Assembly: GCA_965651365.1 (NCBI GenBank)
Contig: CBFGSA010000032.1
Coordinates: forward strand, 1-24,582
DNA length: 24,582 nucleotides
Direction: 5' to 3'
Source: DASSBG01 sp965651365
Lineage (GTDB): Bacteria; Pseudomonadota; Gammaproteobacteria; Xanthomonadales; Rhodanobacteraceae
The notes beneath the pieces were generated by a model, which saw only the letters and a list, made by a program, of their open reading frames with translations, searched no databases and was not told the DNA's origin. The position numbers and the translations under genes were made by a program. This document shows, piece after piece, positions 15,435-23,091 of this stretch. How positions within the stretch are numbered: the first letter of the stretch is position 1; the number at the start of each line of letters is the position of its first letter.

Positions 15435-15638
15435 CCCAAGATACAGTAGTGCATTCCTTTTCCCGGACAGGCTTGCGCAAGCGCGGCCATGCTGCGCCCG
15501 CCCTGACCGTGAACGGATGCGCTAAGCTGCAAAAACAGGCACGGAAAATCACGGCGGAGGACGTGTGGACAGTCGGATCAAGAACGCTGGCGAGCTTTGT
15601 CGCGGCACCCGCGCGACGGCCTGTGCCGGACGCCGCGC

Positions 15639-17111
15639 ATGAATGCGAACACGCAAACGGCGCCCGCCCGGCCCGGCTACGGCTTTGCGCGCCGCCAGGG
15701 CGTGACCATGACGGTTTGGCATGGTGACCGCGCCGAGGTGGCCTGCCGCATGGATGCCGAGCCGGCGGCACTGGCCGAGTTGCGGCGGCACCTGGGCGTG
15801 CCGGTGCAGGTCACGCGCCTGGATGCCGAAGCCTGGGCCGCGATCTTGCGCGAGCTGTATCAGGAAGGCGGCGATGCCAGCGCGCTGAGCGCCGACCTGG
15901 ATGCCGAAACCGATCTGGCCTCGCTGGCCGAGGAGCTGGCCGAACCGCAGGATCTGATGGAGAGCGAGGACGATGCGCCGGTGATCCGGCTGATCAACGC
16001 GCTGCTGGCCGAAGCCGTGCGCGAGAATGCCTCGGACATCCACATCGAACCGTTCGAGGCGCGCCTGCTGGTGCGCTTTCGCGTCGACGGCGTGCTGCGC
16101 GAAGTGCTGACGCCGCCGCGCGCGCTGGCCAATGCCCTGGTCAGCCGGATCAAGGTGATGGCGCGCCTGGACATTGCCGAGAAGCGCCTGCCGCAGGACG
16201 GCCGCATCGGCCTCAAGATCGCCGGGCGGCCGGTCGACGTGCGCGTGTCGACCATTCCCGGCGGCCACGGCGAGCGCGTGGTGCTGCGCCTGCTGGACAA
16301 GCAGGCCGGACGCCTGGACCTGACCGAGCTGGGCATGGACGCAGCCACCCGCCAGCGCCTGGAGGGCATGCTGGAGCGCCCGCACGGCATCATTCTGGTC
16401 ACCGGCCCGACCGGCTCGGGCAAGACCACCACGCTGTACGCGGCCATGAGCCGGCTCAACGATGCCAGCCGCAACATCATGACGGTCGAGGACCCGATCG
16501 AGTACTACATCGACGGCATCGGCCAGACCCAGGTCAACACGCGGGTCGACATGAGCTTCGCGCGCGGCCTGCGCGCAATCCTGCGCCAGGACCCGGACGT
16601 GGTGATGGTGGGCGAGATCCGCGACCTGGAAACGGCCGAGATCGCGGTGCAGGCCTCGCTCACCGGCCACCTGGTGCTGTCCACCCTGCACACCAACTCG
16701 GCGGTCGGCGCGGTCACCCGCCTGCGCGACATGGGCGTCGAACCCTTCCTGCTCGCCTCCAGCCTGATCGGCGTACTGGCCCAGCGCCTGGTGCGGCGGC
16801 TCGACCCCGAGACCCGCCAGCCCTATCCGGCGGGCGACGCCGAGCTGGCGGCCTTCGGCCGGCCGCCCGAGGACGCCGGCACGACGCTGTACCGCCCCGG
16901 CGAAGGCGGCTACCGCGGCCGCAGCGGCATCTACGAGCTGGTGCCCGTCGACGAGGCCATGCGCAGCCTGATCCACGACGGCGCCGCCGAATCGGCATTG
17001 GAGCGCCACGCTCGCCAGCACGCGCCGGCGATCCTCGCCGACGGCTGGCGCGTGGCCAGCGCCGGCCTCACCAGCGCCGAAGAAGTCCTGCGCGTCACCC
17101 GCGAAATGTAG
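15639..17111 (+). CDS. gspE: Type II secretion system ATPase GspE, without the zinc-binding cysteines
   Basis: Cytoplasmic hexameric ATPase that powers pseudopilus assembly, 490 aa from the ATG at 15639 (the frame is open to 15597). An N-terminal N1E/N2E region is followed by the ATPase domain. Walker A is GPTGSGKT (residues 256-263), the Asp box is MTVEDPIEYY, Walker B is VVMVGEIRDLETAEIAV, and the His box is TGHLVLSTLHTN. Most GspE proteins have two CxxC pairs in the C-terminal module before GYRGRSGIYEL. Here that segment (about residues 386-428) contains no cysteine, and the whole protein has only one. It pairs with gspF downstream. The stop codon lies in a hairpin repeat. Confidence 0.95.
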   Translation: MNANTQTAPARPGYGFARRQGVTMTVWHGDRAEVACRMDAEPAALAELRRHLGVPVQVTRLDAEAWAAILRELYQEGGDASALSADLDAETDLASLAEELAEPQDLMESEDDAPVIRLINALLAEAVRENASDIHIEPFEARLLVRFRVDGVLREVLTPPRALANALVSRIKVMARLDIAEKRLPQDGRIGLKIAGRPVDVRVSTIPGGHGERVVLRLLDKQAGRLDLTELGMDAATRQRLEGMLERPHGIILVTGPTGSGKTTTLYAAMSRLNDASRNIMTVEDPIEYYIDGIGQTQVNTRVDMSFARGLRAILRQDPDVVMVGEIRDLETAEIAVQASLTGHLVLSTLHTNSAVGAVTRLRDMGVEPFLLASSLIGVLAQRLVRRLDPETRQPYPAGDAELAAFGRPPEDAGTTLYRPGEGGYRGRSGIYELVPVDEAMRSLIHDGAAESALERHARQHAPAILADGWRVASAGLTSAEEVLRVTREM

Positions 17112-17134
17112 GAGCGGCCTACGGCCGCGACCGG
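17108..17134. repeat. GTAGGAGCGGCC hairpin repeat containing the gspE stop
   Basis: The unit runs from GTAGGAGCGGCC through TAC to GGCCGCGACCGG; GCGGCC pairs with GGCCGC. The TAG of gspE (17109-17111) is inside its 5' end. Similar elements occur after trxA (6196-6218) and between the TPR and acyltransferase genes (23425-23452). It resembles REP elements common in pseudomonads and xanthomonads. Confidence 0.6.
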
Positions 17135-17207
17135 ACTGCATTGCTTTGGACGGTGCCTTTTCGCGTACCGGACACCCTCCTGCAGTCGGCGGCTGGAGCG
17201 TGGGCAC

Positions 17208-17271
17208 GAACCCCAACGACCGGGTATTCGGCGCATCGTAATGTTGGGGTTCGCCTATCGCTCACCCCAAC
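17208..17271. repeat. GTTGGGGTTCGC hairpin element upstream of gspF
   Basis: GTTGGGGTTCGC, CTATC and GCTCACCCCAAC (17243-17271) form a hairpin. The same left arm also pairs with GAACCCCAAC at 17208-17217, so two alternative folds are possible. A reverse-oriented copy lies after gspF at 18543-18569. The rest of the 197-bp gspE-gspF gap holds only the repeat at 17108. Confidence 0.6.
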
Positions 17272-17308
17272 CTACCGGTTCGCGAGCGTGCTCGTTTACA
17301 CTGCGCGC

Positions 17309-18520
17309 ATGCCCGCCTTCTCCTACCAGGCATTGAAAGCTGACGGCCATACCGACCGCGGCGTGTTGCAGGCCGACACGGCGCGCGGCGCGCGTCAGGC
17401 GCTGCGCGAGCGTGGCCTGGTGCCGGTCAGCGTGGACGAAGTCGCAGCGCAGCGCGAAGCACGACCGCGTTTTGGCACCCGTGCTGTGCTCAACGGCGCG
17501 CGCCGCGCGCTGCTGCTGCGCGAGCTGGCCACCTTGCTGGGTGCCGGCCTGCCGATCGACGAGGCTCTGGGCGCCATGGCCGAGCGTGGCAGCGATGCGC
17601 GTACCCGCGGTCTGGTGCTGGGCCTGCGCGCGCGGGTCATGGAAGGTGCCAGCCTGGCCGAGGCCATGGTCGACCATCCGCGCAGTTTTCCCGAACTGTA
17701 TCGCGCCTCGGTCGCGGCTGGCGAGCGCTCCGGCAAGCTGGCCAATGTGCTGGGCCTGCTGGCCGACGAGGCCGAGGCGCGCGATGCGACGCGCCAGGGC
17801 ATCTGGGCCGCGCTGGCCTATCCGCTGCTGCTGGCGGTGGTCGCGGTGCTGGTGGTCAGCGGACTGCTGATCTACGTCGTGCCGCAGATCGCCGAGGTAT
17901 TCACGCGCATGCACCAGGAACTGCCCTGGACCACGCGCGCCCTGCTCACCGCCAGTGGCTTTTTGCGCGAGTACGGCATCTGGCTGCTGATCGCACTGGC
18001 GCTGATCGTGATCGGCCTGCGTTTCCTGCTGCGCCAGACCCGCTGGCGCGAGCGCCGCGACGCCTGGCTGCTGGATCTGCCGGGCCTGGGCAGCCTGCTG
18101 AAAACGGCAGGCACCGCCCGCGCCACGCGCACCCTGGCCCTGCTCACCGCCAGTGCCGTGCCGCTGCTGGAGGCGCTCAAGATCACCGCCCGCGTTGTGC
18201 CCAACCTGGCCATGCGCCACTCGGTGGAAGAAGCCGCAGCCAAGGTCCGCGAAGGCGCCGCGCTGGCCCGCGCACTGGACGACAGCGGCCAATTCCCGCC
18301 CGTGGCCCTGCGCCTGATCGCCGCCGGCGAGCGCGCCGGTGCCCTGGACAAGATGCTGGCCGAGGCCTCGGCCTACTGCTCGCGCCAGCTCGAGCGGGTG
18401 CTGGCCGTACTCACCGCAGTGCTTGGCCCGGCACTGATCCTGATCGTCGGTGCGATGGTGCTGTTCATCGTGCTGGCGATCCTGCTGCCGGTGTTCAACC
18501 TGAACCAGTTGGTGAAATAG
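17309..18520 (+). CDS. gspF: Type II secretion system inner-membrane platform protein GspF
   Basis: A 403-aa polytopic inner-membrane protein at the centre of the secretion platform, contacting GspE. It has two T2SSF domains (about residues 68-191 and 270-393), each with the LLRELATLLGAGLPIDEAL / LALLTASAVPLLEAL pattern. Membrane segments lie near 167-190, 220-242 and at the C-terminus (ILIVGAMVLFIVLAILLPVF). The start ATG at 17309 begins the typical MPAFSYQALKADG; the open frame extends leftward without similarity. No Shine-Dalgarno is visible. A TACACT (17297-17302) lies at -12 to -7 and might be the -10 of a leaderless transcript, but no -35 is convincing. gspG-N do not follow. Confidence 0.95.
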   Translation: MPAFSYQALKADGHTDRGVLQADTARGARQALRERGLVPVSVDEVAAQREARPRFGTRAVLNGARRALLLRELATLLGAGLPIDEALGAMAERGSDARTRGLVLGLRARVMEGASLAEAMVDHPRSFPELYRASVAAGERSGKLANVLGLLADEAEARDATRQGIWAALAYPLLLAVVAVLVVSGLLIYVVPQIAEVFTRMHQELPWTTRALLTASGFLREYGIWLLIALALIVIGLRFLLRQTRWRERRDAWLLDLPGLGSLLKTAGTARATRTLALLTASAVPLLEALKITARVVPNLAMRHSVEEAAAKVREGAALARALDDSGQFPPVALRLIAAGERAGALDKMLAEASAYCSRQLERVLAVLTAVLGPALILIVGAMVLFIVLAILLPVFNLNQLVK

Positions 18521-18542
18521 GCCGGGATTCGGGATTCGGCTT

Positions 18543-18569
18543 GTTGGGGTGAGCGCAGCGAACCCCAAC
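18543..18569. terminator. GTTGGGGT hairpin element after gspF
   Basis: GTTGGGGT (18543-18550) pairs with ACCCCAAC (18562-18569), 22 bases after the gspF stop. It is the reverse-oriented partner of the element at 17243-17271. It can serve as a 3' mRNA stem, but no T-run follows. It is followed by a related degenerate copy. Confidence 0.5.
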
Positions 18570-18597
18570 GACGGCAAAAGACGCACGCCGAGGCCAT

Positions 18598-18626
18598 GTC
18601 GGGTTTCGCCTTCGGCTCATTCCGAC
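18598..18626. repeat. Degenerate GTCGGGTTTCGC hairpin element
   Basis: GTCGGGTTTCGC, CTTC and GGCTCATTCCGAC form an imperfect hairpin of the same shape as the GTTGGGGTTCGC elements nearby. The rest of the 230-bp region up to the next gene shows no other clear signal. Confidence 0.45.
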
Positions 18627-18751
18627 CGGCGATTACCCGAGTTTGGTGATACGCCACGACTCCAGATTACGTAACCCGGAGTGAGCCTTGTGTTTTTCTG
18701 GTGCTGATTGCACTGCAAGGCCGGCTTTCTCGCCACTTGCAGGGGTTCGCA

Positions 18752-19888
18752 ATGTCTTCCGTCTTTCGATTTTTCCTGATTTTGCTGTTGGCGGTGCCAT
18801 TTTCGGCACCCGCTTGCGCCCAGGTCATCTTTGGCGCCCGGGTCAATGGCGGCAGCGGTCCGGTGACGGGGTTGTTCCAGGTCAGCAACGGTACGGTTAC
18901 GGGAATCAACACGGGCTTGATCTCCAACGACTTTGCCAGCCTCTCACCCAACGGCACCATGATCACGATCAGCAGTGCCGATCCGGCCCAGCCGAACGAG
19001 GCCTCGACCGACCTGTTTGCCTACAACCGGGTCACCGGGCAGACCCGACGCCTGTTCAACAACAGCACCATCACCCAGCCCGACGGCAGCCACCTGTTCG
19101 CCTCGCCGATGTTCAGCGGCACTTCGGCCGACGGCACCCTGGTGGCTTTCGTCAACGTGCTGTCCTCGTCCAGCAACAGCCAGGGTGGCGGCAGTATCCG
19201 ACAGTTGAAGGTGCTGCGCGCCAGCGACGGCTTCGATCTGGGTGATGCCGAACTCGGCCACGGCAACCAGACCGATTATTTCGAGTCCGAGTTCAACGGC
19301 ATCGCCTGGACCCGCAGCGGCCACGCTTTCGTGACCCCGGCCTACGTACCGGTGACCACCAACAGTGGCCGCCAGACCATCGCCGCCGGCCTGGTGCTGT
19401 TTGCGCAGCAAGCCAACGGCACGTTCGCCCGCGCCGGTACGCTTACCGTGCCACAGGTGTTCGACAATCCCGGCGGTGGCATCGTGGTGCAGACCCACGC
19501 CATGCCGGCCATTTCGCCGGATGGCCAGCGCATCGCCTTCTTCCGCCTGACCTGGCCGAATCCGCTGCTGACCCAGCCGGCGACGCCCGAACTGATCGTG
19601 ATCAATCCGAGCCAGGGTACCGGCAGCGTGTTGGCGCAATTCAATCCCGGCGTGTTCCCGCTCGGCGTGGCCTGGTCGGCCGATGGCGGCACCCTGGTGT
19701 TCTCGCTGGCCAACCAGGTCAACCAGGGTGGCTCCTGGCTGCCGGCGGGCGATCCGGCCAGCGCCGGGCTGCTGACCATCTCCAGCACGGGTGGCGCACT
19801 GGGCAGTGTGGCCGGTGCCCCCAGTGGCTATTTCCCCAACGTGGTGCAGGGCATTCCCGGTCTGGTGTTCCGCAACGGCTTCGAGTAA
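18752..19888 (+). CDS. Secreted TolB/PD40-like beta-propeller protein with C-terminal FRNGFE tail
   Basis: The product is 378 aa with a Sec signal peptide (hydrophobic FFLILLLAVPF, cleavage probably after APACA at residue 23). The mature part has repeated blades of PD40/TolB type: SLSPNGTMITISS, SGTSADGTLVAFVN, AISPDGQRIAFFRL and AWSADGGTLVFSLA. The rest is rich in Asn, Gly, Ser and Thr. The last residues are GLVFRNGFE. A similar short aromatic-x-x-Gly-Phe-Glu end is, as I recall, frequent in secreted proteins of related genomes. The start ATG at 18752 has AGGGG 6 bases upstream. The position after gspE-gspF suggests, but does not show, that it is a type II secretion substrate. The function is unknown. 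Confidence 0.8.
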   Translation: MSSVFRFFLILLLAVPFSAPACAQVIFGARVNGGSGPVTGLFQVSNGTVTGINTGLISNDFASLSPNGTMITISSADPAQPNEASTDLFAYNRVTGQTRRLFNNSTITQPDGSHLFASPMFSGTSADGTLVAFVNVLSSSSNSQGGGSIRQLKVLRASDGFDLGDAELGHGNQTDYFESEFNGIAWTRSGHAFVTPAYVPVTTNSGRQTIAAGLVLFAQQANGTFARAGTLTVPQVFDNPGGGIVVQTHAMPAISPDGQRIAFFRLTWPNPLLTQPATPELIVINPSQGTGSVLAQFNPGVFPLGVAWSADGGTLVFSLANQVNQGGSWLPAGDPASAGLLTISSTGGALGSVAGAPSGYFPNVVQGIPGLVFRNGFE

Positions 19889-19931
19889 CCACAGTCGCTG
19901 TCCAGCTATCGGCCAGCGCGGCCAACCGTTA

Positions 19932-19961
19932 AACTTGCGTTTTTTCTGCGGTTGTCAAGTT
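19932..19961 (+). promoter_or_regulatory. Inverted repeat just before the glycosyltransferase start
   Basis: AACTTG (19932-19937) and CAAGTT (19956-19961) flank an 18-base loop containing six T residues and end one base before the ATG at 19963. No Shine-Dalgarno is evident. The stem could cover the translation start or mark the end of the upstream transcript. Weak evidence. Confidence 0.25.
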
Positions 19962-19962
19962 C

Positions 19963-21672
19963 ATGGGCCGAAGCCGACATCTGAGCCAATCGCTGCGCGC
20001 GCTGTGGCCCTGGCTGCCGCTGTGGGCGGTGCTGGCCCTGCTGGCAATCTTCGCGCACGGACCGATGCCGCTGTATTCGACCCGCACCCTGGCCGTGGCC
20101 TGGGAGATGTGGCAGGGCCACCACTTTCTGGTGCCCTACCTCAACGGCGAGCCGTACAGCCACAAGGTGCCGCTGCTGTTCTGGATGATCCACGCCGGCT
20201 GGTTTGCCTTTGGCGTCAGCGACATCTGGCCGCGGGTACTGGAAATCGGTTTCGGTGCCGTGCAATTGGTGCTGGCGGCGCTGCTGGCGCGGCGGCTGGC
20301 GCCAGACCGGCCCTGGGTGGCGCGGGCCACGCCGTGGATGCTGCTGGCGCTGGGTTATGCCTTCCTGTTCGGCCTGCAGATCATGTACGAGGTGCTGCTG
20401 GCCGTGTGGGTGCTGGCCGCGCTGCTGGCGCTGACACCGAAGCCAAAACGGGCGGCGCCACGATTCATTCTGTTCGGCCTGTGCGTTGGTCTGGGTCTGC
20501 TGACCAAGGGTCCGGTGATGCTCCTGCATGTGCTGTTCCCGTGGCTGCTGGGACCGGTGTGGAACAACTGGGCGCACGACAATCGCCTGCGCTGGTACGG
20601 CGGCGGGGTGTTGGCCCTGCTGGGCGGTTTTGCGATGCTGGCCGCCTGGGCCTGGCCGGCGATCCATGCCGGCGGTCAGGCCTACGCCAACGAACTGCTG
20701 TTCAAGCAGACCGGCGGGCGCGTGGTCGATGCCTTCGACCACGCACGGCCGATATGGTGGTATCTGCCGCGCAGCATGGTGCTGCTGTTCCCGTTCCTGT
20801 TGTGGCCGCGCGCCTGGGTGGCCATGCTGCGGCTGCGCCGTCCGCTGGAGCCGGCGCTGCGCTTCGCGTTGTGCTGGCTGGTGCCGGTGATGGTGGTGTT
20901 CTCCCTGATCAGCGGCAAGCAGACCTACTACCTGATTCCCGAGCTGGCCGGTGCCTTGCTGTTGCTGGCCATGGCCCTGGCACGTTTTCGCGACAAGCAT
21001 CCGGAGTGGAGCGACAGCGCCTGGCTGCGGCCGTGGCCGGCGGCCCTGCTGGCTTTCGCCATCGGCATCGGCATGCTGGTGCTGCCGAACCTGGTCGATG
21101 CCGGACGCGTGCACGGCCACTGGTGGGTCGATCTGGCCACGCACAGCCGTTTCAGCGCGTTCACGATTTTGCTGCTGGGCGTACTGGTGCTGCTGCGCGG
21201 GCGCGGCGAACTGCGGCGGCTGGCGGTGGCCGGTGTGGTCGGTGCCTTCGTCGGCAATGCCGTGTTCACCCTGACCCAGTGGCAGAGCTACGATCTGCGG
21301 CCCACGGCGCAACTGCTGGCGCAAGCCCAGGCACGCGGCGCACCGATTGCCAACATCGGCACCCAGTATGCGGGCCAGTATCAGTTTCTGGCGCGGCTGA
21401 AAAATCCCGTGCGGCAACTGCAGCCGGGGCAACTGGCCAGTTGGTCGCAAAGCCATCCAGACGGCGTGGTGCTGACCGACCCGGACACGCTCAATTCGAC
21501 CGACATGCGCTATGCGATGCTGGTGCAGCCGTTCCGCTCCAGTTGGGTGGTCGTGTGGCGCGCACCGGTGCTGGCCGCGATCCAGGCCGGCCACAGCCCG
21601 GATGAACCGGTGCAACCGACGCGACTGGTGCCAGAAGGCTACTGGCGCTACCAGGGCGCACGCCATGAATAA
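19963..21672 (+). CDS. ArnT/PMT-like membrane glycosyltransferase
   Basis: A 569-aa polytopic inner-membrane protein of the GT-C fold. It likely moves a sugar from a polyprenyl-phosphate donor onto a lipid or envelope glycan on the periplasmic side. The first loop shows the family pattern: RTLAVAWEMWQG followed by FLVPYLNGEPYSHKVPLLFW (residues about 41-74), then WPRVLE. About a dozen hydrophobic segments follow, then a C-terminal soluble part from about residue 440. Where ArnT relatives have acidic residues just before the first conserved Arg, this protein has YST (38-40), and KPPL has become KVPL. The stop codon lies in the 19-bp dispersed repeat. The acceptor cannot be deduced; lipid A is possible, since an acyltransferase gene is nearby. 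Confidence 0.8.
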   Translation: MGRSRHLSQSLRALWPWLPLWAVLALLAIFAHGPMPLYSTRTLAVAWEMWQGHHFLVPYLNGEPYSHKVPLLFWMIHAGWFAFGVSDIWPRVLEIGFGAVQLVLAALLARRLAPDRPWVARATPWMLLALGYAFLFGLQIMYEVLLAVWVLAALLALTPKPKRAAPRFILFGLCVGLGLLTKGPVMLLHVLFPWLLGPVWNNWAHDNRLRWYGGGVLALLGGFAMLAAWAWPAIHAGGQAYANELLFKQTGGRVVDAFDHARPIWWYLPRSMVLLFPFLLWPRAWVAMLRLRRPLEPALRFALCWLVPVMVVFSLISGKQTYYLIPELAGALLLLAMALARFRDKHPEWSDSAWLRPWPAALLAFAIGIGMLVLPNLVDAGRVHGHWWVDLATHSRFSAFTILLLGVLVLLRGRGELRRLAVAGVVGAFVGNAVFTLTQWQSYDLRPTAQLLAQAQARGAPIANIGTQYAGQYQFLARLKNPVRQLQPGQLASWSQSHPDGVVLTDPDTLNSTDMRYAMLVQPFRSSWVVVWRAPVLAAIQAGHSPDEPVQPTRLVPEGYWRYQGARHE

Positions 21673-21682
21673 TCCGGGCCAG
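21664..21682 (+). repeat. 19-bp dispersed repeat, copy 2 (contains the glycosyltransferase stop)
   Basis: CATGAATAATCCGGGCCAG is the exact reverse complement of 1709-1727. The TAA at 21670-21672 ends the glycosyltransferase, so its last His-Glu codons and stop come from this sequence. A short frame beginning MNNPGQ opens here but is not a credible gene. Confidence 0.7.
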
Positions 21683-21729
21683 GCGCACGACTGGGTTATG
21701 CTGGACAGCGGGTCGACGGACTGGGCGAC

Positions 21730-23091
21730 ATGAGCATTGCACGCATTCTGGTGGTGGACGACGAACAGGACATCCGCGACCTGGTGTCCGAGATTCTGGC
21801 CGACGAAGGCTATGCCGTCGAGCAGGCCGCCAATGCCGCCGAGGCGCGCGAGCGCAAGATCGAATGGCAACCCGAGCTGGTGCTGCTGGACATCTGGATG
21901 CCGGGCGAGGACGGCATCAGCCTGTTGCGCGATTGGGTCGGTGCCGAGCCGCTCGATTGCAGCGTGATCATGATGAGCGGCCACGGCAGCATCGAGACCG
22001 CGGTCGAGGCCACGCGCCTGGGTGCTTGGGATTTCATCGAGAAGCCCATCGCCCTGGCCAAGCTGCTGCTGACGGTGCAGCGCGCACTGGAAGCCGGGCA
22101 GCTGAGCCGCCAGAACGCCAGCTTGCGGCGGCAACTGACGCAGCCGGTAAAACCGATTGGCAAAAGCGCGCCGATGCAGGAGCTGCGCGCTCAGGCCAAA
22201 CGCCTGGCCGCACTGGATACACCGCTGCTGATCCGCGGCGAGCGCGGCAGCGGCAAGGAGAGCCTGGCCCGCTGGCTGCACGGGCATAGCGCTCGGGCTG
22301 AAGGCCCATTTGTGGTTTTCGCCGCCAGCGGCATGGAAGCGGCCGACCTGCGCCGCATGCTGCTGGGCCATGACGACCAGCCGGGCCTGATCGAGCAGGC
22401 GGCTGGCGGCACCCTGCTGCTGGACGAAGTCGCCGACCTGGACAGCGAGTTGCAATCGCTGCTGGCACAGATACTCGAGCGCGGCAACCTGCAGCGCCAG
22501 GGCCAAACCCGGTCGCTGCAGGTCGATGCGCGCGTCATCGGCGTCACCAGCCAGGACCTCGAAGCGCGCATTCGCTCCGGCGCCCTGCGCGAGGAGCTGT
22601 ACTACCAGCTCAACGTGGCCAGCATCACGGTACCGCCGCTGCGCCAGCGGGTCGGCGACCTGCCGCTGCTGCTGAACCACTTCGCCGAGCAGTTCGCTGC
22701 GCGCGACAAGCTGCCCTTCCGCCTGTTCCCCGCCGCGGTGCTCAACCGTCTGCGCCAGCACGACTGGCCCGGCAACGTGCGTGAGCTGCGTGCGATGGTG
22801 CAGCGCCTGCTGATCATGGAGGGCGCTGATGAAGTCAGCTTGGACGAAGTCGAACAGGCGCTGGCACCGACGCCCGCGCGCGCCGGTGGCATCGAGCACC
22901 ATGTCGATCTGGGTCTGGAGCTGCGCGAGGCGCGCGAGAACTTCGAGCGCGACTACCTGAGCCGCCAGCTCAAGGCCGTCGACGGCAGTGTCAGCAAGCT
23001 GGCCGGCAAGGTCGGTCTGGAGCGCACCCACTTGTACCGCAAGCTGCGTGATCTGGGCATCGACCTGAAGCGCGAGCAATCCAGTTCATGA
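21730..23091 (+). CDS. NtrX-like response regulator, AAA+ domain without GAFTGA
   Basis: A 453-aa two-component regulator. The receiver domain (1-120) has D10/D11, phospho-acceptor D54, S/T-type S83 and K105. The AAA+ domain (about 143-375) has Walker A GERGSGKE (170-177), Walker B GGTLLLDEVADL, and the R-finger region LREELYYQLNV. A Fis-type helix-turn-helix is at the C-terminus (SVSKLAGKVGLERTHLYRKLRDLGI). The loop between LLGHDD and LIEQAAGG lacks the GAFTGA motif that sigma54 activators need. This is known in NtrX proteins and implies sigma54-independent action. No histidine kinase gene (ntrY) is adjacent. The start at 21730 has no strong ribosome-binding site. The TPR gene overlaps its stop. 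Confidence 0.9.
   Translation: MSIARILVVDDEQDIRDLVSEILADEGYAVEQAANAAEARERKIEWQPELVLLDIWMPGEDGISLLRDWVGAEPLDCSVIMMSGHGSIETAVEATRLGAWDFIEKPIALAKLLLTVQRALEAGQLSRQNASLRRQLTQPVKPIGKSAPMQELRAQAKRLAALDTPLLIRGERGSGKESLARWLHGHSARAEGPFVVFAASGMEAADLRRMLLGHDDQPGLIEQAAGGTLLLDEVADLDSELQSLLAQILERGNLQRQGQTRSLQVDARVIGVTSQDLEARIRSGALREELYYQLNVASITVPPLRQRVGDLPLLLNHFAEQFAARDKLPFRLFPAAVLNRLRQHDWPGNVRELRAMVQRLLIMEGADEVSLDEVEQALAPTPARAGGIEHHVDLGLELREARENFERDYLSRQLKAVDGSVSKLAGKVGLERTHLYRKLRDLGIDLKREQSSS

Noticed and set aside
15406..15480. NrdR boxes upstream of nrdA
   Set aside because: Some ACAC/GTGG-like pieces are present, but none fits the 16-bp box or paired spacing.
15549..17216. Minus-strand open frame of 555 codons over gspE
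   Set aside because: It is antisense to gspE and has no family features.
19906..23079. Minus-strand open frame of 1057 codons across the glycosyltransferase and NtrX-like genes
   Set aside because: It is antisense to two well-supported genes. Its product is Gln/His/Arg-rich low-complexity sequence with no family features, the usual shadow of high-GC coding DNA.
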